Of a DNA stretch of 41,368 nucleotides, positions 1 to 9,092 are shown one piece after another. Below the pieces are notes generated by a model. The model did not search any database and had not been told where the DNA came from. It worked only from the letters and a program-made list of their open reading frames with translations. A program made the translations under genes and the position numbers. Source of the DNA: Bacteroidales bacterium (GTDB lineage Bacteria > Bacteroidota > Bacteroidia > Bacteroidales > P3). Where the stretch lies: the NCBI GenBank assembly GCA_017446745.1, contig JAFSQF010000041.1:1-41368 (forward strand). Reading direction: 5' to 3'. The first letter of the stretch is position 1. The number at the start of each line of letters is the position of its first letter.

Positions 1-36
1 ACTCAACTTTCGCAAGTTCTATGTTGGTGATAAGGA

Positions 37-115
37 GTGTCGCTGCGCGACAGAAATCTTGCAAATCTTTTCAAATCTTACAATATTTATCTGTTAGATT
101 TGACCAGATTTGTAA
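37..115 (+). repeat. 79-bp intergenic repeat with long imperfect hairpin, copy 1
   Basis: This stretch recurs at 323-401 with few mismatches. It opens with a small hairpin (GTCGC-TG-CGCGAC) and then holds a long imperfect inverted repeat: CAAATCTTTTCAAATCT at 62-78 pairs with AGATTTGACCAGATTTG at 96-112 across a 17-nt loop, with two mismatches. The AAATCT/AGATTT words recur about every 10 bp. No open frame is credible. It looks like a REP-type palindromic intergenic element; its role is unknown. Confidence 0.75.
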
Positions 116-136
116 AGGCTCCTTGCTGTAGGAGGC

Positions 137-316
137 GAAGCTTCCCAGCTTCGCCAATGCGACGTGGTGGGGTATCATTGCATTGGTCGGGATAGGAATC
201 CCGACCTCCTACAGGGAAGCTTCCCAGCTTCGCTAATGCAACGTGGTGGGGTGTCGTTGCATTGGTCGGGATGGGAATCCCGACCTCCTACAGGGAAGCT
301 TCCCAGCTTCGCCAAT
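137..316 (+). repeat. 79-bp tandem repeat, two full copies and a partial third
   Basis: The word GAAGCTTCCCAGCTTCG occurs at 137, 216 and 295, giving an exact 79-bp period. Each full unit also carries the inverted pair GGTCGGGAT/ATCCCGACC and the word ACGTGGTGGGGT. The partial third copy stops after 22 bases. The tandem sits between the two copies of the 37-115 repeat, so the structure is nested. The 11-mer TGCGACGTGGT is also found near 5801, beside another GC hairpin. Confidence 0.8.
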
Positions 317-322
317 TAATGA

Positions 323-401
323 GTGTCGCTTCGCGACAGAAATCTTGCAAATCTTTTCAAATCTTTCAATTTTTATCTGTTAGATTTGAGTAGATTTGTA
401 A
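323..401 (+). repeat. 79-bp intergenic repeat with long imperfect hairpin, copy 2
   Basis: This is the second copy of the 37-115 element. The inverted repeat arms are at 348-364 and 382-398 with a 17-nt loop. The leading hairpin is GTCGC-TTC-GCGAC. Arm sequences are kept between copies while the loops differ, which suggests that the folded form matters (inference). Confidence 0.75.
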
Positions 402-463
402 GATTTCTCGCCATAGGCGACTTAATATCAAATATTTCGCATACATGCGAAACTTGAATTTTT

Positions 464-517
464 GTTCTCCGCTTCGCTATCGAAAGCTCCACAGGAGCTT
501 TCTTCACCCCTACGGGG
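464..517 (+). repeat. 54-bp direct repeat, copy 1
   Basis: A 54-bp segment beginning GTTCTCCGCTTCGCTATCG recurs at 638-691. Both copies contain an AAAGCT...AGCTTTC hairpin and end in CCTACGGGG or a one-base variant of it. The 84-codon open frame over this region is made of the repeats and is not a gene. Confidence 0.7.
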
Positions 518-546
518 ATTGGGAGAAGAGGAGTGGAATGGTAGGG

Positions 547-634
547 CGTTGTCTATTGAACGGTATCCCCTATGGGGATTGGGATGGGGGAGAGATTATC
601 GTATTCCGTGGGTTGACACCCACGGCTATTATAT
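547..634 (+). repeat. 88-bp dispersed repeat; inverted copy at 27001-27088
   Basis: These 88 bases match the reverse complement of 27001-27088 with about two mismatches. The element contains the stem CCGTGGGTTGACACCCACGG and the near-palindrome ATCCCC-TAT-GGGGAT. The two copies lie 26 kb apart in opposite orientation, so this is a mobile or gene-converted intergenic element rather than a local duplication. Confidence 0.8.
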
Positions 635-637
635 TTA

Positions 638-691
638 GTTCTCCGCTTCGCTATCGAAAGCTTCGCTGGAGCTTTCTTCACACCTACGGGG
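638..691 (+). repeat. 54-bp direct repeat, copy 2
   Basis: This is the second copy of the 464-517 segment, immediately after the 88-bp dispersed repeat. The hairpin loop differs (CTTCGCTGG here, CTCCACAGG in copy 1) while the outer arms are kept. Confidence 0.7.
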
Positions 692-753
692 CTCAATGAC
701 TGAATAGAGTAACACAAGGCAATAAAAATTTTTCGTATACAAAGCTTTTTTAT

Positions 754-761
754 TATCTTTG
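754..761 (+). promoter_or_regulatory. Bacteroidota -7 box upstream of the HD phosphodiesterase gene
   Basis: TATCTTTG fits the TAnnTTTG -7 element of the Bacteroidota primary sigma factor and is followed by GC. It lies 60 bp before the start at 822. A -33 TTTG is not clearly present; the T-rich stretch at 728-735 is the only candidate. Confidence 0.5.
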
Positions 762-821
762 CAAGTTGGTTTATTGTCTGCAAAATAGCAATAAACATAT
801 AATTCACAAGCACTTAATCAG

Positions 822-2846
822 ATGAAAAACATTATATCATATATAGTATCTCATTTGCGCATAGTCTACCTGATAGGGCTATTGGGGGCCACCGTGGCAC
901 TAATACTGCTGATGTTCCCCGACGAATACTCGCGCGAACAGTATGACACGACGGTAGGGTCGTTCTGGCGCGACGACGACCTCTACGCCCCCTACGACCT
1001 CACCATACTCAAGTCGGAAGATGAGAGCCAGCGCGAGATAGAAGAAATCCGCGCCCAGTCGACATGCTATTTCCATCTCGACAGCGCGGCGCACCAGAAG
1101 ACGGTGCAGCGGCTGGCCTCGAGGACACTGAGCCACAACGACCGGATTGTGGCGCAACGGCTGCTCTCCTACCTCTACACGTCACGCCACTATTACTGCC
1201 CGGAGGCCGATGCCTACCGGGGGCAGCCCCTCGTGGTACTGAACGGCAACATCGGCAAGCAGATAGAGAGCAGCATGCTGCTGTCGTCGTCCGACGTCGC
1301 CGACTTCATGATGCAGGAGATGAGCGACAGCGCGGCGGCCACCCAGCTGGCTCAGCTACTGGTGGATTCCGTGCTGCTGCCCACAGCGGTATACGACGAC
1401 GCCCGCACCCACCTGGAGTTCGACAGCCGCCTGTCGCAGATGAACTTCTCGAGCCGTATGGTGCAGAAGGGCGACCTCATAGTGTCGAGGGGGCAGCGTA
1501 TCGACGAAGAAACAGCATTGGCACTGCAGAGCCTTGACGCTGAAGAGCATAACCGCAAGATGAGCCATTACAATATCACGCTGCACTATGTGGGCCAGGC
1601 CCTGCTGTGCATCATAGCCTTCGTGGCTCTCTACATCTTCTTGAAAAACATACGTCATCCGATGCTCGACGACATCAAGAAGGTGACCTTCGCCTTCTTC
1701 ATCGTCATCTTCATCTCGGCGGTGGTGGCCCTGCTGGTACGCACCGACCCCAGCCTGGTGCTGCTGGCCCCGGTGTGTATAGTGCCCATCCTGATGCGTA
1801 TCTTCTTCGATATGCGCGTGGCACTCTACATCCACATCGTCGCCGTCATCATCATCGGCAACATGGTGCCCAACAGCTACGAGTTCATCTTCTACCAGCT
1901 CGTCTCGGGCATGATGAGCATCATCTCGGTACGCAATTTCGAGAAGCGCAGCAGCTTCTTCGCCGTGGCCCTCGTGATTTTCTGCACCTACTCGTCGATC
2001 TACATCGCCGGCGTGCTGAGCACCGAGACCAGCTTCGCCAGCCTCGACCCGGAGCGTTTCCTCCTTTTCTTCATCAACGCCATGCTCACCCTCCTGGCCT
2101 ATCCCCTCATCTTCCTCTTCGAGCGCATGTTCGGCATGACCACCAACCTGACCCTGCTCGAGATCTCGAGCACCAACACGCCGGCCCTGCGCGAGCTGTC
2201 GCAGAAAGCCCCCGGCACCTTCCAGCACTCCATCCAGGTGGCCAACATCGCCGAGGACCTCATCAACGAGATTGGCGGCAACGCCCTCCTCGCCAAGGTC
2301 GGCGCCCTCTATCACGACATCGGCAAAATCATGGCCCCCCTCTATTTCACCGAGAACCAGAACAACGGCTTCAACCCTCACGACAACCTTGAATACGAAG
2401 AAAGCGCTCATATCATCACACAGCATGTGCGCGACGGCATCACGCTGGCTAAGAAATACCGCCTCCCCGCCGAGGTCACCGACTTCATCCGCACACACCA
2501 TGGCACCACGGTGACGGGCTATTTCTACGCCCAAGCCAAGCTGCACCACCCCGACGAAGAAATCAATATCGCCGACTTCCGCTACTTAGGTCCCACCCCC
2601 TTCAGCCGCGAGACGGCGGTGGTGATGATGGTCGACTCGGTAGAGGCGGCATGCAAGAGCCTGAAGCAGCACGACAAGGAAAGCATAGACAAGATGGTGG
2701 ACCACATCGTGGACGACAAGATGGCACACAACCAGCTGAACAACTGCCCACTGACCCTTCAAGACATCGACAAGATTCGCGCTCGCCTCAAAGAACGCAT
2801 GATGAGCATCTACCATGTCAGGATTGCCTATCCCGTGAAGAGCTGA
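822..2846 (+). CDS. pgpH: 7TM-HD family cyclic-dinucleotide phosphodiesterase (PgpH-like)
   Basis: The 674-residue protein has the 7TMR-HD layout. There is an N-terminal anchor helix (about 11-31), an extracytoplasmic domain to about residue 255, a run of about seven membrane helices (about 258-445), then a cytoplasmic HD domain. HD residues are visible as GTFQHSIQVAN, the metal-binding HDIGK at about 497-501, and a later RTHHGT. In Firmicutes, PgpH proteins of this layout hydrolyse cyclic di-AMP, and the same reaction is inferred here. Length is normal for Bacteroidota members. A -7 box lies 60 bp upstream. The next gene (YfhO) starts 196 bp downstream, so co-transcription is uncertain. Confidence 0.88.
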   Translation: MKNIISYIVSHLRIVYLIGLLGATVALILLMFPDEYSREQYDTTVGSFWRDDDLYAPYDLTILKSEDESQREIEEIRAQSTCYFHLDSAAHQKTVQRLASRTLSHNDRIVAQRLLSYLYTSRHYYCPEADAYRGQPLVVLNGNIGKQIESSMLLSSSDVADFMMQEMSDSAAATQLAQLLVDSVLLPTAVYDDARTHLEFDSRLSQMNFSSRMVQKGDLIVSRGQRIDEETALALQSLDAEEHNRKMSHYNITLHYVGQALLCIIAFVALYIFLKNIRHPMLDDIKKVTFAFFIVIFISAVVALLVRTDPSLVLLAPVCIVPILMRIFFDMRVALYIHIVAVIIIGNMVPNSYEFIFYQLVSGMMSIISVRNFEKRSSFFAVALVIFCTYSSIYIAGVLSTETSFASLDPERFLLFFINAMLTLLAYPLIFLFERMFGMTTNLTLLEISSTNTPALRELSQKAPGTFQHSIQVANIAEDLINEIGGNALLAKVGALYHDIGKIMAPLYFTENQNNGFNPHDNLEYEESAHIITQHVRDGITLAKKYRLPAEVTDFIRTHHGTTVTGYFYAQAKLHHPDEEINIADFRYLGPTPFSRETAVVMMVDSVEAACKSLKQHDKESIDKMVDHIVDDKMAHNQLNNCPLTLQDIDKIRARLKERMMSIYHVRIAYPVKS

Positions 2847-2898
2847 GGAGCCTCGTTAATCTTAAGTAAACGGTCAAAATTAACGCTCATATTCTTTT

Positions 2899-2990
2899 AA
2901 CAGCAATTAACAGCAATTAAACAGCAATTATCCAGAAATTATTTATAGAACGTGAATGACCATGAATGCCCGTGAATTATCATAAATGTC
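2899..2990 (+). repeat. Short degenerate tandem repeats (~10-bp units)
   Basis: Three near copies of ACAGCAATTA lie at 2900-2930. They are followed at 2951-2990 by four degenerate 10-bp units: CGTGAATGAC, CATGAATGCC, CGTGAATTAT and CATAAATGTC. The second set differs by substitutions only, like the 8-bp and 9-bp arrays elsewhere in the window. It fills the spacer before the YfhO gene. Confidence 0.55.
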
Positions 2991-3042
2991 AAATAAATTT
3001 GACTAATTACTGAATAATCTGAAATCTGAAAATCCATAATAA

Positions 3043-5712
3043 ATGAAAGCACGAACGAAAAACATTCTAATCCATGTTGTAGCGATAGCGGTGATGCTGA
3101 TTGTCTCATGCATCTATTTCGCACCGGTCTTGAGCGGCGACGTTGTGGTGCAGGGCGATATGCAAAAAGCCGACGCCATGGCCCATGCCCAGCGCGAGGC
3201 GGCGAAAAGCACCGGCACCACGCCCAACTGGAACCCCTCGATGTTCAGCGGTATGCCGGGCTACCAGACCGCCGTCGAGCCCCAGAGTTCGATATTCACG
3301 CCTCTAAAAGCCCTCTTGATCCTGCGCCCCTTCGGGGTGGAGCGCAACATAGGTATGCTGTGGCTCTACCTCATAGGCTTCTATGTGGCCATGATAGCAT
3401 TCGGATGCTCGCCGTGGCTTGCCCTGCTGGGCGCCGTGGGTTTCGGACTGGGCAGCTACAATATTATTATATGTGAGGCAGGCCACATCACCAAAGGATG
3501 GGCCATGGCCATGATAGCCCCCATACTGGCAGGTATGGTGCTCTGTATTAGGGCGGCGACAGGTGCGAGAACGAACAGCAAACGCTCCGCCATGCCGGCC
3601 TCAGCGGGAAGCGACGCCACGAAATCTCTGCACTGCGTCAACTGGCGCCAGGTAGTGTGGGGCGCCATACTCTTCACGCTGGCCTTAGGACTGCAGATAA
3701 CCTTCAACCACATTCAGATAACCTTCTATACCGCCTTGGGAGGCGTAGTGCTGGGATTCACCTACGCTATCTACGCCCTGAAAGACAAATGGTTCGCGCC
3801 GTTCCTCGTCAGCGTAGGAGTGCTCTTGGTGGGATGCGCCTTCGCCGTGGGCGGCAACTACCGCCACCTGACCGTCAACCAAGAGTATGCCGACGTCACC
3901 ATGCGCGGCGGCAGCGAGATCAGCGTCACCCCGGCCGACTTGGGCCTCGAGACGCAGAAGCAGAGCGAGGCCACACAGAGTGGCGGACTGGACATAGACT
4001 ACGCCTTCTCGTGGAGCTATGGTGTTGGCGAGACCTACACGCTGCTGGTGCCCGGCGCCATGGGCGGCGGCTCGGGCGAACGCGTGGCCGACGACAGCCA
4101 GTGGGCGCAGCGCACCGGCCAACGCCAAGCACCTCTCTACTGGGGCGACCAGCCCTTCACCTCCGGTCCCGTCTATTTCGGAGCCATCATAGTGTTCCTC
4201 TTCCTCATGGGATGCTGCGTGGTGAAAGGCCCCGAACGGTGGTGGATTATCATCGCCACAGCTATAGCCATCGTCATGTCGTGGGGACGCCACTGCATGC
4301 CCATCAACGAGTTCCTCTTCAACCACATGCCGTTATACAACAAATTCCGCACCCCCTCGATGAGCCTGGTGTTGGCCAACACCACGATGGTCATCATGGC
4401 TGTCTTGGCTCTGAAAAATATTTTTGAACGGAAAAGCGAGAAAGGGGACCAGAAAACGGAAGGGCTCAGCACAACGACGCTCAACAAAATCCTTTACTGG
4501 GTGGGCGGCATCATGGGTGGTATCATCATAATAGGTATGGTCGTGGCCAAATCGAAGCTGAGCTTCACGGGGCCCGGCGACGCGCAGTATCAGCAGATGC
4601 TCGGCGACCAATGGCCCATGTTCCAGCAGATGCTCATCGAAGAACGCCGCGGACTGTTCATGCGCGACTCGTGGCGCTCGCTCCTCTTCGTGGCCCTGAC
4701 TTTCGCCACCCTGTGGCTCTACGTCAACGACAAGCTGAAAAAGAGCGGCTGGGTGGTGGCCATCATCGGCGTGCTGGTGCTCTTCGACCTCTGGGGCGTG
4801 GACCGTCGTTACCTCAACAAAGACAATTTCGCCGCTCCGGAGCGTCTGGCACTGCACAAAAACCCGGCGGAGCAGATGCTGGACCAGACAGCAGCAGCCA
4901 ACGGCGATGCCGACTTCCGCGTCTACGACCTCACCGTCAACACCTTCAACGACTCGCGCCCCAGTGCTTTCCACAACGAGCTTGGTGGCTACAGCGCCGC
5001 CAAGCTGCGCCGCTACCAGGACCTCATAGACTTCTACCTCGGCAGTCAGAAACTCTACAGCTACGTCAACAACATGCAGATAAGCATGAAAGGCAACCTG
5101 AACGGTATGCCCCTGTTGGCCGTCGGGGAGCCCTACCCGGTGCTCGACATGCTGAATGCCCGCTACCTGATGCTCAATTTGCAGCAGAACCAGCCCACCC
5201 CGGTGCAGCGCACCACGGCCTTGGGTAACTGCTGGCTGGTGGAGGAGGTGCAGATGGTGCCCGACGCCAATGCCGAGATCTTGGCGTTGAACAACTTCGA
5301 CCCCGCCCGCACCGCCATCGTTGACCAGTCGAAATTCAGCGTGCCGGAGGCTCTGCTGCGCGGCGAGCGCGACAGCAACGAGAGCATAGTATTGGTGCGC
5401 GAAAACCCGGCGAACCCCGACCATCTGACCTACCGCAGCAAGACCAACAAGGAACGCTTGGCACTCTTCTCCGAGATCTACTACGCCCCCGACTGGCGTG
5501 CCTACATCGACGGCAAACCCGCCGAATACATCAGAGCAGACTACGTGCTGCGCGCCATGGTGATCCCCGCCGGCGACCACAAGATTGAGTTCATCAACGA
5601 GGCCCCGACGCTCCACCGCCACGACACCATCACGCTGATCATCTCGCTGCTAATGCTGGCGGCTATGGCCTGCGCCATTTTCTTCACCCGCGAAAAGAAA
5701 GGAAAAATCTAG
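3043..5712 (+). CDS. YfhO family polytopic membrane protein
   Basis: This 889-residue protein begins with a membrane helix (about 8-28). It has a large extracytoplasmic loop containing the QGDMQKADAMAHAQ and NWNPSMFSGMPGYQ motifs typical of Bacteroidota YfhO proteins, then multiple hydrophobic helices, and ends in a periplasmic C-terminal domain with a last helix (about 860-880). YfhO proteins belong to the GT-C-like superfamily; in Firmicutes YfhO is implicated in glycosylation of lipoteichoic acid, but the substrate in Bacteroidota is not established. A Ser/Ala/Arg-rich stretch at about residues 170-203 between two helices looks like an insertion relative to my memory of the family. It has its own AT-rich upstream spacer. 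Confidence 0.88.
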   Translation: MKARTKNILIHVVAIAVMLIVSCIYFAPVLSGDVVVQGDMQKADAMAHAQREAAKSTGTTPNWNPSMFSGMPGYQTAVEPQSSIFTPLKALLILRPFGVERNIGMLWLYLIGFYVAMIAFGCSPWLALLGAVGFGLGSYNIIICEAGHITKGWAMAMIAPILAGMVLCIRAATGARTNSKRSAMPASAGSDATKSLHCVNWRQVVWGAILFTLALGLQITFNHIQITFYTALGGVVLGFTYAIYALKDKWFAPFLVSVGVLLVGCAFAVGGNYRHLTVNQEYADVTMRGGSEISVTPADLGLETQKQSEATQSGGLDIDYAFSWSYGVGETYTLLVPGAMGGGSGERVADDSQWAQRTGQRQAPLYWGDQPFTSGPVYFGAIIVFLFLMGCCVVKGPERWWIIIATAIAIVMSWGRHCMPINEFLFNHMPLYNKFRTPSMSLVLANTTMVIMAVLALKNIFERKSEKGDQKTEGLSTTTLNKILYWVGGIMGGIIIIGMVVAKSKLSFTGPGDAQYQQMLGDQWPMFQQMLIEERRGLFMRDSWRSLLFVALTFATLWLYVNDKLKKSGWVVAIIGVLVLFDLWGVDRRYLNKDNFAAPERLALHKNPAEQMLDQTAAANGDADFRVYDLTVNTFNDSRPSAFHNELGGYSAAKLRRYQDLIDFYLGSQKLYSYVNNMQISMKGNLNGMPLLAVGEPYPVLDMLNARYLMLNLQQNQPTPVQRTTALGNCWLVEEVQMVPDANAEILALNNFDPARTAIVDQSKFSVPEALLRGERDSNESIVLVRENPANPDHLTYRSKTNKERLALFSEIYYAPDWRAYIDGKPAEYIRADYVLRAMVIPAGDHKIEFINEAPTLHRHDTITLIISLLMLAAMACAIFFTREKKGKI

Positions 5713-5812
5713 AAAATATAGAAGATATATATTATATAGCAATCATCAAAAATTAAGTTGATACAATCAGACAGGTACAAAGTCAAAACAACTGTGTTTA
5801 TGCGACGTGGTA

Positions 5813-5832
5813 CGCGGGCGTCCTCGCCTGCG
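5813..5832. other. GC-rich hairpin in the spacer before the subtilase
   Basis: CGCGGGCG and CGCCTGCG form an 8-bp stem (one G-U pair) around a TCCT loop. The preceding 11-mer TGCGACGTGGT is shared with the 79-bp repeat near position 158, so this may be a remnant of the same palindromic repeat family. The rest of the 156-bp spacer is AT-rich with nothing else recognised. Confidence 0.4.
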
Positions 5833-5868
5833 ATTTGAAATCCAAACAAATCTGACAGCTCAAACCCT

Positions 5869-8070
5869 ATGAAAAAAATATTCCTCATCCTATTTGCCTT
5901 CAGCGCATTGACAGCCATAGCGCAGAACAGAAGCACCGTAGAGACGCGTGCGTTGATAAATAACTACAACCAGGCCAAGAAGGGCGGCCAGATGTCCAAA
6001 CGGCTATTGGACCGCTACCCCCTGCGTCAGGATAACGAGAGCTATATTATCGGGGCCACCGCCAAGGTCGACGCCACGTTCGACGCCCGGCGCGCCGAAG
6101 CCATAGGCATCAAAGTGACCTCGCGCGTGGCAGACATCGTGGCCATGCGCATGCCCCTCGACAAGCTGGCCCTGCTCAACGAGATGCCCGGCATCGTGGT
6201 GTTCAGCGTAGCCCACCGCGCACATTCCACCATGGACAAGGTGCGCTTCGACACGCGCACCGACAGCGTGCAGGCCGGCCTCGGCGTGCCTATGCCCTTC
6301 AACGGCGAAGGGGTGCTGGTGGGCATCACCGACTGGGGCTTTGACTACACCCACCCCAACCTGAACCGCAAGAACAACCTCCGCATAGTGGGCGTGTGGG
6401 ACCACTTCCGCACCGCCGGACCCGCCCCCGAGGGCTTCGACTATGGCACCGAGATCAGAGACCCTCAGTCGATTCTCGACACCAAATGCGACACCTTCGG
6501 CCTCTACGGCCATGCCACCCATGGCACCCATGTGGCCGGCATCATCGGCGGCCTCGGCATCGGCGGCAATGCCATAGGACAGGCCCCCAAGGTGAACTAC
6601 CTCATGGGCTCCTGGTTCCTCGACGAACCGTCGTGGATGGACCAGGCCGCCTGGATGTACCGCGTGGCAAAAGAAGAAGGCAAACGCCTGATAATAAACA
6701 ACAGCTGGGGCATGTATAACTTCAGCACCATCGACGGCACCTCGCTGCTGAGCCAAGCCATCGACGCATGGACCGACTCCGGCGTGGTCATCGTCACCAG
6801 CGGCGGCAACAATGGCGACGAGAATTTCCACCTCCGCCACATTTTCAAGAACGACGACACCATGCGCTCCGTCGCTGCCTGGTACCCCGGAGGCGTGGGC
6901 GAATCACTGATCTTCTGGGGCGAGCCAGAGACTGCCGACTTCGGATGGGGCAACTTCACCGTCTTCTTCGGCCTTAAGCCCTACAACGGCGACACCATCT
7001 ACACAACACCAGCCTATGCCACCACCGACAATATCGACTACCTTGAGACCGAGCTGGTTATAGCCACCGACGCCGCGCATTTCGACACCATCCGCTACGA
7101 CATCATGACCGAAGAGGCCAACCCCCTTGACGGACGCCCCCACGTGTTGCTCAACGTCGACAAAAACAACAAGTACCGCCTGGTGGTGTACTGCATGGCC
7201 GACTCCGGCACCCTTGTCAACGTCTGGAACCTGGCCAACACCGCCAACAATGCCGGCAATATGGGCAGCGACTTCACTAACGGCGGCATCTACGGAGCCC
7301 TCAACGGCGACAGCGAATACGGCATCGGCGAGCCAGCCTGTGCCGCCAAAGCCATCACCGTGGCGGCCCACGACGCCGACCACGAGTCGAACGTGGGCTT
7401 CTACACCGGCGGCCTGGCGGATTTCTCCAGCACCGGCCCCGCCTTAGGTGGCGGCAGGAAACCCGAGATCTCCGCCCCCGGGGTCAACGTGGTCTCCTCC
7501 TACAACTACTACGACACCGCCGACCGCGCCAGCTACGCCGAGGTGTACTCCGACTATGCCTTCGGCCATCGCTACAGATGGGTGAAAATGAGCGGCACCT
7601 CGATGTCGTGCCCCGCCGTCTCGGGCGTCGTGGCCCTGATGCTCCAGGCCAACCCCTACCTTAGCGTGGACCAAATACGCGACATCATCTTCAGCACCGC
7701 CCGCAACGACATCAGGACCGGAGACCTGGCGGCTAACGACAGCATCAGCCCCCGCTGGGGCTACGGCAAAATCGACGCCCTGAAATGTGTAAATGCCGCC
7801 TACGACCGCCTGCTGGCCATGGGTAAGGAACCGGTGACCACGCCCGAACTTGTGGCATACCCCAACCCCACCGCCGACCACGTGACAGTGCTGACAGGAA
7901 GCGACCAACCACAACGCGCCGAGCTCTTCGCCGCCGACGGACGCAAGGTGCGCGAAACCACCGTGGCAGGCCAGAGCACGGTGGACCTCAGCGAGATACC
8001 GGCAGGCATCTATTTCCTCCGCGTCCACGACCGCTACGGAGTGCGCACCACCAAAGTGGTGAAGAAATGA
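5869..8070 (+). CDS. Secreted S8 (subtilisin-like) serine peptidase with type IX secretion signal
   Basis: The 733-residue protein has a signal peptide (MKKIFLILFAFSALTAIAQ, 1-19) and a pro-region to about residue 140. The S8 domain shows the full triad: Asp155 in GITDWGF, His218 in GHATHGTHVAG, and Ser578 in SGTSMSCPAVSG. The C-terminal ~75 residues match a T9SS type A sorting domain, with the PNPT motif and the closing IPAGIYFLRV strand. The product should cross the outer membrane through T9SS and act at the surface or outside, probably supplying peptides. A large insert between His and Ser (about 330-480) is usual in such enzymes. The next gene starts 13 bp after the stop. Confidence 0.92.
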   Translation: MKKIFLILFAFSALTAIAQNRSTVETRALINNYNQAKKGGQMSKRLLDRYPLRQDNESYIIGATAKVDATFDARRAEAIGIKVTSRVADIVAMRMPLDKLALLNEMPGIVVFSVAHRAHSTMDKVRFDTRTDSVQAGLGVPMPFNGEGVLVGITDWGFDYTHPNLNRKNNLRIVGVWDHFRTAGPAPEGFDYGTEIRDPQSILDTKCDTFGLYGHATHGTHVAGIIGGLGIGGNAIGQAPKVNYLMGSWFLDEPSWMDQAAWMYRVAKEEGKRLIINNSWGMYNFSTIDGTSLLSQAIDAWTDSGVVIVTSGGNNGDENFHLRHIFKNDDTMRSVAAWYPGGVGESLIFWGEPETADFGWGNFTVFFGLKPYNGDTIYTTPAYATTDNIDYLETELVIATDAAHFDTIRYDIMTEEANPLDGRPHVLLNVDKNNKYRLVVYCMADSGTLVNVWNLANTANNAGNMGSDFTNGGIYGALNGDSEYGIGEPACAAKAITVAAHDADHESNVGFYTGGLADFSSTGPALGGGRKPEISAPGVNVVSSYNYYDTADRASYAEVYSDYAFGHRYRWVKMSGTSMSCPAVSGVVALMLQANPYLSVDQIRDIIFSTARNDIRTGDLAANDSISPRWGYGKIDALKCVNAAYDRLLAMGKEPVTTPELVAYPNPTADHVTVLTGSDQPQRAELFAADGRKVRETTVAGQSTVDLSEIPAGIYFLRVHDRYGVRTTKVVKK

Positions 8071-8083
8071 GACAGAAACACAG

Positions 8084-9046
8084 ATGCTGATTTTTTTCAA
8101 GAAAGCCACTATCGGACAGTTAGTTGTCATACTGCTCACAGTGTTTTTATTGTGGGCAAGGGCTTTTATAGCCCCCGTAACGATGCTTCCAGAAGCCACT
8201 TTCTCGCCACTCTACGAGCTTCTCTACAGCTGCCTGTCGCCGATGCCTCGCCTGGCCTCGGCTATAGCCCTGCTCCTGGTCCTCGCTCAAGGGATATGGC
8301 TGAACATCATGCTCTCCAACCATAAGATCGCCAACCCTAACAGCCTGACACCCCTGCTGGTTTACATCGTTGCCATGAGCTGGGACAGCACCATGCTCAC
8401 CATCACCCCCACCCTGCTGGTCAACATCATGATTCTCGGCGCTTGCAGCCAACTGCTCTCCGATGGGCCGATAACTCTTGCGACGAACAAAAACTTCAAT
8501 GCCACCTTCTTCCTGAGCATGGCTATGCTATGCCTGCTGCCCTCGGCATGCTATCTGCTTTCGTTCATCATTGTCTTCATCACCTACAAGCTCTACCGCT
8601 GGCGCGACATCGTGGTTAGTCTGCTCGGCCTGCTGGCTCCTCTGATCGTCGTTTTCTTCTATGCCTACCTCTCCGACAAACTGGACTACTACCACATACT
8701 CGTCCAATACTACCTTTCGAACATCCACCTTGAGATGCACCCCATACGCCATATCAGCGATGCCACCAACCTGATTTTCTTGGCTCTACTGTTTGTCTCC
8801 TTGATGTGGCATCTCACAAGTGGCAACGACCGGCTCACCTACCAACGCATCAATGCACGCATCATGACAATTCCTCTGCTTGCCGCCGCGGCAATGCATC
8901 TCTACTACCAGCTCTTCCCCTGCAACCCACAGATGATGGCTTTCTCGTTCACCTTCGTGATGTCGGGCTTTCTCATGGCCGACCGCAAACGCCGCTGGGT
9001 CGGCGAGCTGTCACTTTGGCTTCTGCTCTTGGCGGCAATAATATAA
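8084..9046 (+). CDS. Polytopic membrane protein (DUF6427-like)
   Basis: A 320-residue, very hydrophobic protein with roughly nine or ten predicted membrane helices, starting with FFKKATIGQLVVILL. The N-terminal FKK motif, length and helix pattern resemble DUF6427 proteins of Bacteroidota, but the call rests on pattern only. It is squeezed between the subtilase (13-bp gap) and rnhB (46-bp gap), so it is probably co-transcribed. Function is unknown; no catalytic motif was seen. Confidence 0.6.
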   Translation: MLIFFKKATIGQLVVILLTVFLLWARAFIAPVTMLPEATFSPLYELLYSCLSPMPRLASAIALLLVLAQGIWLNIMLSNHKIANPNSLTPLLVYIVAMSWDSTMLTITPTLLVNIMILGACSQLLSDGPITLATNKNFNATFFLSMAMLCLLPSACYLLSFIIVFITYKLYRWRDIVVSLLGLLAPLIVVFFYAYLSDKLDYYHILVQYYLSNIHLEMHPIRHISDATNLIFLALLFVSLMWHLTSGNDRLTYQRINARIMTIPLLAAAAMHLYYQLFPCNPQMMAFSFTFVMSGFLMADRKRRWVGELSLWLLLLAAII

Positions 9047-9092
9047 AAACCGCTGAAACAAAATATTATATAATCCAACACACATACCACAA

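Noticed and set aside
1356-2549. 397-codon open frame on the - strand across the HD phosphodiesterase gene
   Set aside because: It is the antisense shadow of a GC-rich gene with clear domains; its protein is low-complexity His/Glu/Val/Asp-rich with no motif.
4333-5622. 429-codon - strand open frame over the YfhO gene
   Set aside because: Antisense shadow; no motif or signal and the YfhO frame is continuous here.
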